Part shown: piece after piece, positions 1 to 8,731 of the stretch
How positions within the stretch are numbered: the first letter of the stretch is position 1
Layout of the letters: each line of letters opens with the position of its first letter
From: Lachnospiraceae bacterium
GTDB taxonomy: Bacteria; Bacillota; Clostridia; Lachnospirales; Lachnospiraceae
DNA length: 62,208 bases
Direction: 5' to 3'
Assembly: GCA_004557975.1 (NCBI GenBank)
Contig: SFEV01000008.1
Coordinates: 1-62,208, forward strand
Position numbers and translations under genes: made by a program
Notes under the pieces: generated by a model
Seen by the model: only the letters and a program-made list of their open reading frames with translations
What the model was told of the DNA's origin: nothing
Database searches by the model: none

Positions 1-79
1 TCGCTTCGCTTTGGTTTTGTTTGTGTTCTGCTGTTTCCCTCAGCAGCGAGTCATATATTACCACTGCATTTTTGTTTTG

Positions 80-1018
80 TCAACAGCTTTTTTCAATTTT
101 TTTATCAGCTTTTTTCTGCCCGTCAATGATGCTCTGACTTTTTCCGCCACAGTACGGACAACTGCAGTTTCTTGGCACATATATCGTCTTGAACATATCC
201 ACTCGATCCTGTCTTTTCAAGTCAAGGCCCTGCTTTTTTGACAGTTCATTGAAATACGGTGTATTCCAGAATCGAAATGCTCTTGTTCCTTTTTCCTCTG
301 ATATCTTTTCGCGTTTGCCAAAACCAAAGAAAAATGTATTGTAAGAAGGCTTTTCATAGCCGATCATCAATTTTACAGCCTCCGACATCATGATGCCTGC
401 GCTTGCAAACAGCGTCGGTGACATGACAGCAACATTCGCTTTCCTGCAGCCCGCCCGTTCTATCAGATTTACCTTCCGCTCATCAAACAGGCAGTGAAAG
501 CATGCCGTTTCCGGAGGATTAAAAATGTATCCAAAAATATTGTAATCCATAATCCCGTAAAACAGCATCGGAATGTTTTTTCTCACGGCACAGTCTGACA
601 AAATAAATTTATATTTGAAGCGATCGACGCAGTCGAAAATCATCTGAGCATCACCGACGATTTCATCGACATTGAGCTCATCAAATTTTTCCTCAAAGTA
701 TTCTACTTTAACATTCGGATTAATATTATGTACAGTCAGCGCTGCCGACTCCGCCTTATTCATACCAAGGCGGTCATTATCTCCGCTTACACTGTGGATA
801 AACTGCCTGTTTTTATTCGACTCTTCAAAGACATCAAAATCACAGATCCGTATTCTGCCCACTCCCAGAAGCGCAAGCATGGTAATCGTCGGTGATCCGG
901 TTCCACCGGCACCAGCCACAAATACAGTTGTATTTTTTATCTTTTCCTGCTTTTCTTCATCCCAGCCTTCCAGCAGAAAATGCCGCTTATATCGGATTTT
1001 TTCCAGCTCGTTTAACAT
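80..1018 (-). CDS. ThiF/MoeB/HesA-family E1-like adenylyltransferase
   Basis: Predicted E1-like enzyme of the ThiF/MoeB/HesA superfamily, which adenylates the C-terminus of a ubiquitin-like sulfur carrier protein in thiamine, molybdopterin or cysteine biosynthesis. The nucleotide-binding loop GAGGTGSP lies near residue 36. Two cysteine pairs, CFHC near residue 177 and CPYC near the C-terminus, match the structural zinc site of this family. ATG codons occur at 1021 and 1018; I chose 1018 because GGAGG then sits 5 nt upstream. No carrier-protein or sulfurtransferase gene is adjacent, so the partner is unknown. It could also serve a natural-product or tRNA-modification pathway. Family assignment is firm; substrate is open. 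Confidence 0.85.
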   Translation of the reverse strand: MLNELEKIRYKRHFLLEGWDEEKQEKIKNTTVFVAGAGGTGSPTITMLALLGVGRIRICDFDVFEESNKNRQFIHSVSGDNDRLGMNKAESAALTVHNINPNVKVEYFEEKFDELNVDEIVGDAQMIFDCVDRFKYKFILSDCAVRKNIPMLFYGIMDYNIFGYIFNPPETACFHCLFDERKVNLIERAGCRKANVAVMSPTLFASAGIMMSEAVKLMIGYEKPSYNTFFFGFGKREKISEEKGTRAFRFWNTPYFNELSKKQGLDLKRQDRVDMFKTIYVPRNCSCPYCGGKSQSIIDGQKKADKKIEKSC

Positions 1019-1209
1019 CATTACCTCCGTATGTCACATGAATTCTGCATATGTACATGCTGTACCATGTTACATGCGTTTTGTGTAATGTATGTGTAAT
1101 TTTTCCTTCACATTTTAATTTTTCTGTAATATTCTATGATGCCAGAATCAAAAGGTGATGCCTTTCACATTTGTTTCAGGATGAAATACAGGACTTTGGC
1201 ATTCAGCAT

Positions 1210-2610
1210 TTATACCAGCGGCACGCAGATCCAAAATACTGTAAGCCCATCCTGTGAGCTTACACCCACATTCCCGTGAAGCAGTTTTGCAATCTGGTGT
1301 ACAATGGACAGTCCGACACCGTGACTCTTATCACGCTTTCTCGATTTGTCTCCTTTATAAAAGACATCCCAGATCACATCGAGCTCCCCCTGCGGAATAT
1401 CCGTTCCTTCATTTGTGACGGTAATCCGAAAGTTTTCCTGATTCCAGCTTCCCAACACCGTGATTTTGCCGTCTGCCTTCCCGTATTTTACAGCATTGCG
1501 GATATAATTCTGAACAGCGCGTTCCAGAAGCTTTTCGTTTCCCATCATGGTACAGTCCTCTGTCTGGTACTTAATCTCAATTCCAGGAAACTCCATCTCA
1601 GCCTTCTGACGGATGGAGTCAAACAGTTTCTTCGACTCTATCACTGTACGCTCATACGCTTCACTGTCCTCCAGTCGGGACATCTCAAGCATTTCGCTGA
1701 CCGGTCGGTCGATTTCGTCGCATTCTTCAATCATGATTTCACAATACTTCTGTACTCTTTCATTACCTTCCGTCACGATCTGTGTATTTTCCGCGTATCC
1801 GCGTATGGTGGTGATCGGCGTCTTCAGTTCGTGAGAAATATTTCTGATCAGGAGCTTTCTGCGTTCAATATCGCTCTGAAGTTTCTCGATACTTTCCCTG
1901 AGACGGTCCGAGAGCTCATCGATGGATTCCGCCAGTATCCCGAGCTCATCCTGACTGTGGTAGTTGATTTTTTCATCAAAATTCAATCTGGAAATATCTC
2001 TGGTAATCTGACTCATTTTCTCCATCTGTCCTGCAAACGGTCTTGTCAGAAAATTCCAGAATACACACCCAAGAACAGCTACTGTGAGTCCCATAATGGT
2101 AATAAAAACCAGGACAAGCTGGCTGTCCTGCTCCATTCCCTTGACTGCCTTGTCCATGATCACATACTTGCCGTTTTTCGTTTTCTGAACGTAAAACAGT
2201 CTGCGTATCTGGTAATTATCATCGTACCTTTCACGGAAAAAGGGCTCTTCCATCCCTTCTTCCGCCTCATACTCTCGAAGCCAGTCAATGGTTCTCTGCA
2301 TACTGTTTGAAATCGTCCCTGTTCCAGATCCGTTCTCATTGACCAGTACATTATAATCTGCAGACAGCACAACCGTATGTATCAGATAAGAATTGTTTAT
2401 CTTATCAAGCAGAATTCTGATACTTTCCATATCGTCCTCATTTTCAACAGACGCGTATACCTCACTCCCGTATCGTTTCATACTTTTTTTGGAATCATGA
2501 ATAAAAAGAGGGCGCAGAAAAAGATCACATCCAAGACTCATAATCGCCATGCAGCCGATAATCACACAGAGAAACAGCACACTGATTTTTGTACGGATAC
2601 TTTTCTTCAA
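1210..2610 (-). CDS. Sensor histidine kinase (HAMP, HisKA, HATPase_c)
   Basis: Membrane sensor kinase of 466 residues. A transmembrane helix lies near residues 8-28, followed by an extracytoplasmic sensor region of about 135 residues, a second helix near 165-188, a HAMP linker, and the HisKA dimerisation helix with phospho-acceptor His260 in the motif SHELKTP. The HATPase domain has an N box (NYIRNAVKYGK) and a G box ending HGVGLS. The start is TTG, overlapping the regulator's TGA stop by 4 nt (TTGA), with GGTGGAGG just upstream, so the two are translationally coupled. Its cognate regulator is frameshifted in this sequence. The signal sensed cannot be deduced. Confidence 0.92.
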   Translation of the reverse strand: MKKSIRTKISVLFLCVIIGCMAIMSLGCDLFLRPLFIHDSKKSMKRYGSEVYASVENEDDMESIRILLDKINNSYLIHTVVLSADYNVLVNENGSGTGTISNSMQRTIDWLREYEAEEGMEEPFFRERYDDNYQIRRLFYVQKTKNGKYVIMDKAVKGMEQDSQLVLVFITIMGLTVAVLGCVFWNFLTRPFAGQMEKMSQITRDISRLNFDEKINYHSQDELGILAESIDELSDRLRESIEKLQSDIERRKLLIRNISHELKTPITTIRGYAENTQIVTEGNERVQKYCEIMIEECDEIDRPVSEMLEMSRLEDSEAYERTVIESKKLFDSIRQKAEMEFPGIEIKYQTEDCTMMGNEKLLERAVQNYIRNAVKYGKADGKITVLGSWNQENFRITVTNEGTDIPQGELDVIWDVFYKGDKSRKRDKSHGVGLSIVHQIAKLLHGNVGVSSQDGLTVFWICVPLV

Positions 2611-3286
2611 TCTTCCTCCACCTCTCCCTCAAAGCTGTATCCGATTCCACGGATTGTACGGATATACGCTCCATAATCCCCGATGGAACGCCTCAGCATC
2701 TTGGTATGTGTATCAATGGTTCTGTCATTTCTGCTGTACGCAATTCCCCATATTTTTTCAAGAATCATATCCCGTTTCAGAACGATACCGTGATTCTGCA
2801 TCAGCAGCAGAAGAAGCTGATACTCCTTACCTGTCAGCCTGCATTCCTGATCGTCTGCGTATACCTTACACTCCGACCGGCTCACACGAAGCCCCTGAAA
2901 GACAATGTCTTTCTCCCGCTTTCCTCTGCGCTCTTCGATCAGTCTTCTGACACGTTCCAGCAGAACTGCCCTGCGAAATGGCTTTGCCACATAATCATCT
3001 GCACCCTCCCGAAGTCCGCGCACCTCGCTGCCCTCATCGGTCAGTGCCGTGAGCATCAGAATTTTCGTATCGTACTGTCTTTTGCATAGTCCAGAACAGT
3101 CCATCCGTCCAGCCCCGGCATCATCACATCCAGAAGCATCAGATCGATTTCCTCTGTCTCCAGTATATGAACCGCCTCTTCTCCGTCCCTGGCGGAAAGC
3201 ACCTCGTAACCCTCCATAGCAAAAATATCCTGAAGAAGCTCATTGATGCGCCTGTCATCATCCGCAACAAGAATCCTTCCGTTCAT
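2607..3286 (-). pseudogene. OmpR-type response regulator split by a one-base frameshift
   Basis: Partner of the downstream kinase. The 5' part (ATG at 3286, GGGAGG 8 nt upstream) encodes a receiver domain with acidic residues DDD near 8-10 and phospho-acceptor Asp53 (LLDVMMPG), then runs off frame after GWTVLDYAK. The next frame continues immediately with QYDTKILMLTALTD, the conserved receiver Lys (YVAKPF) and a complete winged-helix output domain. The break is at the run of four A on the coding strand (3080-3083). One more A would restore a continuous protein of about 226 residues. It may be a real inactivating mutation or a homopolymer sequencing error. Everything else about the gene looks intact and under selection. 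Confidence 0.85.
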
Positions 3287-3651
3287 ACATTCCTCCCGAA
3301 AAAAATTATGGGACCACCGCAAAATAGCTTCATACGGATCTATTTTGCAGCAGCCCCTTATTAACTTTTTACCCCAGAGTGCCGTTTCCTATATTTTGAC
3401 TCCTAGCAAAGCTAGGTGGGTAACCGCAGCGCCGACTTCTGCCTTCCACTGCAAACGGAGGCCTGACATCCGCCGACGCGATATAAGAATCCCGTTTAAA
3501 GTAAATGTAGGTTCAAAATAATAGGATTGTCGAACACCCCAGGAATCATTTTGCTGTTCTTTTCTGAATCTGATTATACTCCAGTATGCCACTTTTCGCA
3601 ATAATATTTTCGTTCATTTTGCTGGAATGTTATTACAGTGGTTTAGTGGTT
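3287..3651. other. Gene-poor gap with a hairpin and one doubtful short ORF
   Basis: This 365-nt gap holds a perfect hairpin, CCTAGC-aaa-GCTAGG at 3402-3416. A 70-codon minus-strand ORF (3389-3601) has no clear ribosome-binding site, and I do not recognise its product. The ORF overlaps the hairpin, and its Arg-rich composition looks like incidental translation of a repeat rather than a gene. I call it an uncharacterised intergenic element. Confidence 0.35.
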
Positions 3652-4860
3652 TCAGCTCAGACTCTCATATGCGGCACGCACCGCCTTGATAAATTCCTCA
3701 CTGTTAAGCACAGTCACGTTCTCCAGAGACGTAATCAAAGCAAGATCCTTCGTCATCTTTCCGTTCTCGATGGTCTGAACCACAGCCTTTTCCATGCGGT
3801 CTGCAAACTCTCCCAATTCCGGAATCTGATCAAGTTCACCGCGCTTTCTCAATGCACCTGTCCACGCAAAAATTGTTGCCACAGAGTTTGTGGATGTCTC
3901 TTCGCCTTTCAGATACTTATAATAATGGCGCTGCACCGTTCCGTGTGCGGCCTCATACTCATAATTTCCGTCCGGTGATACGAGCACAGAAGTCATCATG
4001 GCCAGAGAACCGAAGGCAGAAGATACCATGTCGCTCATGACATCACCATCGTAATTCTTGCATGCCCAGATAAAGCCGCCTTCTGACTTCATAACACGTG
4101 CAACGGCATCGTCGATCAGCGTGTAGAAATATGTAATACCCGCCTGCTCAAATTTATCTCTGTACTCTTCCTCAAAAATCTCCTGGAAAATATCTTTAAA
4201 TGTGTGATCATACTTTTTGGAAATCGTATCCTTTGTCGCAAACCAGAGATCCTGCTTCGTATCAAGTGCATAGTTGAAGCAGCTTCTTGCAAAACTGGAG
4301 ATAGATCTGTCGAGATTGTGCATGCCCTGCAGCACACCTGGTCCCCTGAAATCAAATACAGTCTGCCGGATCTCCGTGCCGTCCTCCCCGGTAAATACGA
4401 GTTCAGCCTTTCCGGGTCCCGGAACGTCAATTTCTGTATTTTTATAAACATCACCGTATGCATGACGCGCAATGGTGATCGGCTTTTTCCAGCTTCTCAC
4501 GTACGGTTCAATTCCCTTTACAATGATGGGAGCACGGAACACCGTACCATCCAGAATCGCACGGATCGTTCCATTCGGGCTTTTCCACATTTCTTTCAGG
4601 TTGTACTCGGTCATTCGCGCAGCATTTGGTGTGATTGTGGCACATTTCACAGCAACACCATACTTCTTGTTGGCATTCGCGCTGTCAATGGTGACCTGAT
4701 CATCTGTCGCATTACGGTTTTCAAGGCTGAGATCATAATACTCACTCTTCAGATCAATAAAAGGATAAATCAGCTCCTCTTTAATCATCTTCCAGAGAAC
4801 TCTTGTCATCTCATCCCCGTCCATCTCGACGATCGGAGTGGTCATTTTAATTTTTTCCAT
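3652..4860 (-). CDS. icd: NADP-dependent isocitrate dehydrogenase, eukaryote-like type
   Basis: Oxidatively decarboxylates isocitrate to 2-oxoglutarate with NADP, supplying 2-oxoglutarate for glutamate synthesis in the cytosol. The 402-residue protein belongs to the homodimeric eukaryote-like IDH subfamily and not the E. coli type. It begins with VEMDGDEMTR and contains the substrate-loop sequence SPNGTIR and the later DGDVMSD metal-binding segment. Start ATG 4860 has AGGAGGAG 5-6 nt upstream. Glycerol kinase lies upstream on the same strand, separated by about 155 nt containing two hairpins, so co-transcription is uncertain. No citrate synthase or aconitase gene is in the window. Confidence 0.96.
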   Translation of the reverse strand: MEKIKMTTPIVEMDGDEMTRVLWKMIKEELIYPFIDLKSEYYDLSLENRNATDDQVTIDSANANKKYGVAVKCATITPNAARMTEYNLKEMWKSPNGTIRAILDGTVFRAPIIVKGIEPYVRSWKKPITIARHAYGDVYKNTEIDVPGPGKAELVFTGEDGTEIRQTVFDFRGPGVLQGMHNLDRSISSFARSCFNYALDTKQDLWFATKDTISKKYDHTFKDIFQEIFEEEYRDKFEQAGITYFYTLIDDAVARVMKSEGGFIWACKNYDGDVMSDMVSSAFGSLAMMTSVLVSPDGNYEYEAAHGTVQRHYYKYLKGEETSTNSVATIFAWTGALRKRGELDQIPELGEFADRMEKAVVQTIENGKMTKDLALITSLENVTVLNSEEFIKAVRAAYESLS

Positions 4861-4884
4861 AATATCTCCTCCTGATCACAAAAT

Positions 4885-4950
4885 ATCCCGCCGATTCGGC
4901 GGCATGTCGTCGCAGGGCATTTAAAAAATGCTTCGCATTTGCCCTGCTCC
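4885..4950 (-). other. Tandem hairpins between glycerol kinase and isocitrate dehydrogenase
   Basis: Two hairpins occur in the icd leader. GCAGGGCA (4912-4919) pairs with TGCCCTGC (4940-4947). CCGCCGA (4888-4894) pairs with TCGGCGG (4896-4902). Neither is followed by a good U tract on the minus strand, so a terminator call for glycerol kinase is weak; a leader or processing role is equally possible. Confidence 0.4.
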
Positions 4951-5016
4951 TAAAAAACCAGATGCTGAAATTCTACCATCTTATTTCTGCCGCGTCAATA
5001 ATGAATCAGACCGTGC

Positions 5017-6513
5017 CTACTCATCCTTCGCCCAGTCAAAGGAGTAGCGGACCGCTTTGTTCCAGCCTTTCAGTCTGCGCTCACACTCTTCTTTTTCCAT
5101 CACCGGCGTAAATACCCGGTCTGTCTGCCAGTTCGCACGGATTTCCTCCAGGCTCTTCCAGTACCCCACTGCGAGTCCTGCCAGGTATGCCGCACCCATT
5201 GCCGTCGTCTCGATACAGCGGGGGCGAAGCACATTCTGCTGAATCACGTCTGCCTGATACTGCATCAGGAAGTTGTTAGCACTGGCGCCTCCGTCCACCT
5301 TCAGCCCTGCCAGCTTCATCCCGGAATCCGCCTCCATGGCACGGATTACGTCGTTGGTCTGGTATGCAAGTGACTCCAGTGTTGCCCTTACAATGTGGTA
5401 TTTATTAACGCCCCGGGTCAGACCTACGATGCATCCCCGGGCATACTGATCCCAGTATGGTGCGCCAAGGCCTGTAAAGGCCGGCACGACGTAGCAGCCG
5501 TTGGTGTCCTTCACACGGCCCGCAATCCATTCCGTATCAGGAGCAGAATCGATCAGATGCATCTCGTCACGCAGCCACTGAATGGCAGCACCCGCCACAA
5601 AAATAGATCCCTCCAGCGCATATGTCACCGTTCCGCCTGCACCCCATGCGATCGTCGTCACAAGCCCGTTTTTTGAAAAGACGGGCTGACTGCCGGTGTT
5701 CATCAGCAGGAAACCGCCTGTTCCATATGTATTTTTTACCTCACCGCTTCCGAAGCATGCCTGACCGAACAGAGCTGCCTGCTGATCACCTGCCGCCCCT
5801 GCAATCGGAATTTCCCCGCCAAGGAATCCGGCATCCGTCACGCCGTAAACGCAGCTCGACTCTACCACCTTCGGGAGCATGGAGACAGGAATGTCCAGCT
5901 CCTGCAGAATTTCCTGATCCCATTCCAGTGTATTGATGTTGAACAGCATGGTACGCGATGCATTCGTATAATCCGTCACGTGTACAGCGCCCTTTGTCAG
6001 CTTCCAGATCAGCCATGTCTCCACCGTGCCGAAGAGAAGTCTGCCCTCCTCCGCCTTTTTGCGGGCTCCCGGAACATTGTCGAGAATCCATTTGATCTTG
6101 GTTCCTGAAAAATATGCATCGATGACAAGTCCTGTCTTCAGTCGGAACTTTTCTGTCAGCCCGCGTGATTTCAGCTCATCGCAGTATTCTGCCGTTCTGC
6201 GGCACTGCCAGACGATGGCATGGTAAACAGGGATTCCTGTCTCCTTATCCCATACAATCGCCGTCTCACGCTGATTCGTGATACCAAGCGCCGCGATATC
6301 CTTCGCTGCCGCTCCGATTTTAGACATTGCCTCCACCGCGACTCCAAGCTGTGTCGACCATATTTCATCTGCGTCGTGTTCCACCCAGCCCGGCTTCGGG
6401 AAATACTGCGTGAATTCCTTCTGCGCCACGCTGCAGATATTTCCGTGTCTGTCAAACAGGATGCAGCGGTTGCTCGTCGTACCTGCATCCAGTGCCATAA
6501 TATATTTACTCAT
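5017..6513 (-). CDS. glpK: Glycerol kinase
   Basis: FGGY-family kinase of 498 residues that phosphorylates glycerol to sn-glycerol 3-phosphate in the cytosol. The N-terminal phosphate-binding motif DAGTTSNRCILFD is present, and the C-terminal half carries the family signature around GLGAPYWDQYARG and the adenosine-binding KVDGGASANN. Length and motifs match the family throughout. Start ATG 6513 has GGGAGGGG 4 nt upstream. No glycerol facilitator or glycerol-3-phosphate dehydrogenase gene is adjacent, so the kinase stands alone here. A PTS-phosphorylatable His is not obvious from the sequence read. Assignment is secure. Confidence 0.97.
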   Translation of the reverse strand: MSKYIMALDAGTTSNRCILFDRHGNICSVAQKEFTQYFPKPGWVEHDADEIWSTQLGVAVEAMSKIGAAAKDIAALGITNQRETAIVWDKETGIPVYHAIVWQCRRTAEYCDELKSRGLTEKFRLKTGLVIDAYFSGTKIKWILDNVPGARKKAEEGRLLFGTVETWLIWKLTKGAVHVTDYTNASRTMLFNINTLEWDQEILQELDIPVSMLPKVVESSCVYGVTDAGFLGGEIPIAGAAGDQQAALFGQACFGSGEVKNTYGTGGFLLMNTGSQPVFSKNGLVTTIAWGAGGTVTYALEGSIFVAGAAIQWLRDEMHLIDSAPDTEWIAGRVKDTNGCYVVPAFTGLGAPYWDQYARGCIVGLTRGVNKYHIVRATLESLAYQTNDVIRAMEADSGMKLAGLKVDGGASANNFLMQYQADVIQQNVLRPRCIETTAMGAAYLAGLAVGYWKSLEEIRANWQTDRVFTPVMEKEECERRLKGWNKAVRYSFDWAKDE

Positions 6514-6667
6514 CGAACCCCTCCCAACAGAACAGTTTTATTTTTCAGAAACTGACGCAAAACGGAAAGAAATTTCTCATTCTGTTTTGAACAACAGTCC
6601 CTCTTTCGTCATATTGTACCAGAAAAATGCAGGGATGCCAACAACATCCCTGTAAATATCATCAAGA

Positions 6668-7567
6668 TCACAGCTGCAGCAGTTTTCTCAGATCAGGCAT
6701 CCCCCAGCCCTGACGGTGTATGGGGTATCCCAGATCCTGTGCAGACTCTTTTAACCGCATTTTGACCTGCAGATTTGTCAGCTCCGGTTCCTGTTCCAGA
6801 AGAAGCGCAGCTGCACCTGCCACAGCGGGAGAAGCCATGGACGTCCCGCTCTTCGCACTGTAATACCTGCCCTGCACCCAATGTGGAGAACAGGAGACAA
6901 TCTCTGTGCCAGGCGCCACGACCTCCGGCTTGCAGATGCATTCCCTGGTCGGACCGCAGCCAGAATAATTAACATTGGTATTTCCCCTGGGCTGTCTCTG
7001 AAACTGATCTGATGAGCCCACCGTAATGACCTTGCGGCTGTTTCCCGGCACTGTAATCGTCATGGGAAGCGGTCCCATGTTTCCTGCGGCAACCACCACC
7101 ACAATTCCATCATCCCACGCTTTCTCCACCCATCTCACAAGCCTCCCGGCCCCTTCCTCACCTGCTTCTCCCGTTGTCCCTGCCGATATATTCATAATCC
7201 GGATTCCGTATTGCTTCCGGTGCTCCACGGTCCACCGTATTGCATCGATGATATTTTCCAGACTCCCCTGTCCCAGCTGATCCAGCACCTTCAGATGAAT
7301 CAGGCTGCAGCCCGGCGCAATGCCGCAGTACCTGCCATTGCTGCTTCTTCCGTCGCCGCCGAGAATACCGGAGACATGGGTTCCATGGGAAGCGTCGTCG
7401 TAATACGCCTTTTTTCCATTAACAAAATCACGGAAAGCGATGATCCGGTCTGCATAATCGGGATGACCACAGATTCCGGAATCGAGTATGCAAGCTGTCA
7501 CACCTTTTCCTGTGATGCCCCTCTGATGTACCTGGGCTGCATGCAATTTCATTCTGACACGATCCAT
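6668..7567 (-). CDS. Intracellular subtilisin-like serine protease (S8)
   Basis: Serine endopeptidase of family S8. The catalytic triad is complete: Asp29 (ILDSG), His61 (SHGTHVSG) and Ser243 (GTSMASP), with the oxyanion Asn in AAGNMG. There is no signal peptide or long propeptide, and at 299 residues it resembles the intracellular subtilisins (IspA/IspB class) that degrade cytosolic protein as cells enter stationary phase or sporulation. The start at 7567 has AGGAAGAGG immediately upstream, which is rather tight spacing. It reads toward glpK with about 155 nt between them. It could be a germination or pheromone protease, but no exporter is nearby. Confidence 0.9.
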   Translation of the reverse strand: MDRVRMKLHAAQVHQRGITGKGVTACILDSGICGHPDYADRIIAFRDFVNGKKAYYDDASHGTHVSGILGGDGRSSNGRYCGIAPGCSLIHLKVLDQLGQGSLENIIDAIRWTVEHRKQYGIRIMNISAGTTGEAGEEGAGRLVRWVEKAWDDGIVVVVAAGNMGPLPMTITVPGNSRKVITVGSSDQFQRQPRGNTNVNYSGCGPTRECICKPEVVAPGTEIVSCSPHWVQGRYYSAKSGTSMASPAVAGAAALLLEQEPELTNLQVKMRLKESAQDLGYPIHRQGWGMPDLRKLLQL

Positions 7568-7776
7568 ACCTCTTCCTGCCTGATAAGATGATAATACAGT
7601 GCTTCCTTTACAATTTGGTGTTCTGTCGCCGGATTGTATCAGAAAGCTTTCTTCCTGTTATCAGAATATGTTGCGCTTCCTTTGTCTGACATTACAAAAA
7701 CCTATTGATTTTTAGTTCAAAATCTGTTTAACTAATGGCGGAGAATTTAATCGAATTTTTTCAGAGAGGTAATCGT

Positions 7777-8652
7777 ATGAGTATGAAAGCTATGAAGCCT
7801 GTAAAAGAAGGCAAGGTACGCGAAATCTATGACAACGGTGACAGCCTGATTATGGTGGCGACAGACCGCATCAGCTGTTTTGATGTCATTCTGAACAACA
7901 TCGTTACAAAAAAAGGAACTGTTCTCACACAGATGTCCAAATTCTGGTTTGATCTGACAGAGGATATTCTTCCGAATCACATGATCTCCGTAGATGTAAA
8001 TGACATGCCGGAATACTTCCGTCAGCCGCAGTTCGACGGCAACAGCATGATGTGTAAAAAACTGAACATGCTTCCGATCGAATGTATTGTACGCGGCTAC
8101 ATTACAGGAAGCGGCTGGGCAAGCTATCAGAAGGACGGCACAGTCTGCGGAATCAGGCTGCCGGAAGGACTGAAGGAATCAGACAAGCTGCCGGAACCGA
8201 TCTACACTCCGTCCACAAAGGCAGAGATCGGCGACCACGACGAGAACATCTCTTTTGAACAGAGTATTGCGCATCTGGAAAAGTATTTCCCGGGCAAAGG
8301 GGAAGAATACGCTACAAAGCTGCGTGACTGCACAATTGCACTGTATAAAAAGTGTGCAGACTACGCACTGAGCCGCGGCATCATCATCGCTGACACAAAA
8401 TTTGAGTTTGGTCTCGATGAAAACGGAAATGTTGTCATCGGTGACGAGATGCTGACACCGGACAGCTCACGGTTCTGGCCGGCAGATGGCTACGAGCCGG
8501 GACATGGACAGCCGTCCTTTGACAAGCAGTTCGCCCGTGACTGGCTGAAAGCAAATCCAGGCAACGACTGGACACTTCCGCAGGACATCGTGGATAAGAC
8601 GATCGGCAAATATCTGCAGGCGTACGAGCTGCTGACAGGAAAGACTCTGTAA
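7777..8652 (+). CDS. purC: Phosphoribosylaminoimidazole-succinocarboxamide synthase
   Basis: ATP-dependent ligase of de novo purine synthesis that joins CAIR with aspartate to form SAICAR. The 291-residue product belongs to the longer SAICAR synthetase subfamily; many bacterial PurC proteins are about 235-240 residues. Recognisable segments are GKVREIYD at the N-terminus, the signature IECIVRGYITGS, and DTKFEFG near residue 210. ATG 7777 is preferred over the in-frame ATG at 7735 because AGAGAGG lies just upstream and homology begins there. It is a single plus-strand gene among minus-strand genes. No other pur gene is adjacent. Confidence 0.95.
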   Translation: MSMKAMKPVKEGKVREIYDNGDSLIMVATDRISCFDVILNNIVTKKGTVLTQMSKFWFDLTEDILPNHMISVDVNDMPEYFRQPQFDGNSMMCKKLNMLPIECIVRGYITGSGWASYQKDGTVCGIRLPEGLKESDKLPEPIYTPSTKAEIGDHDENISFEQSIAHLEKYFPGKGEEYATKLRDCTIALYKKCADYALSRGIIIADTKFEFGLDENGNVVIGDEMLTPDSSRFWPADGYEPGHGQPSFDKQFARDWLKANPGNDWTLPQDIVDKTIGKYLQAYELLTGKTL

Positions 8653-8671
8653 TACCGTGACATACAAAACC

Positions 8672-8720
8672 GGCCTCCGACAAACGAACAGAAACGTCGT
8701 TTGTCGGAGGCCAATTTTCT
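8672..8720. terminator. Bidirectional terminator between purC and potCD
   Basis: A perfect 16-bp stem, 8672-8687 with 8697-8712 (GGCCTCCGACAAACGA and its complement), has a 9-nt loop. A T-rich tract follows on the plus strand, and an A-rich stretch lies on the opposite side. It sits 20 nt after the purC stop and 20 nt after the potCD stop, so it serves both convergent genes. Confidence 0.85.
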
Positions 8721-8731
8721 TTTCAGATATG

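Noticed and set aside
3076..3090. Programmed -1 frameshift joining the two response-regulator halves
   Set aside because: The site is not a canonical X-XXY-YYZ slippery heptamer and no downstream pseudoknot is evident, so a mutation or sequencing error is simpler.
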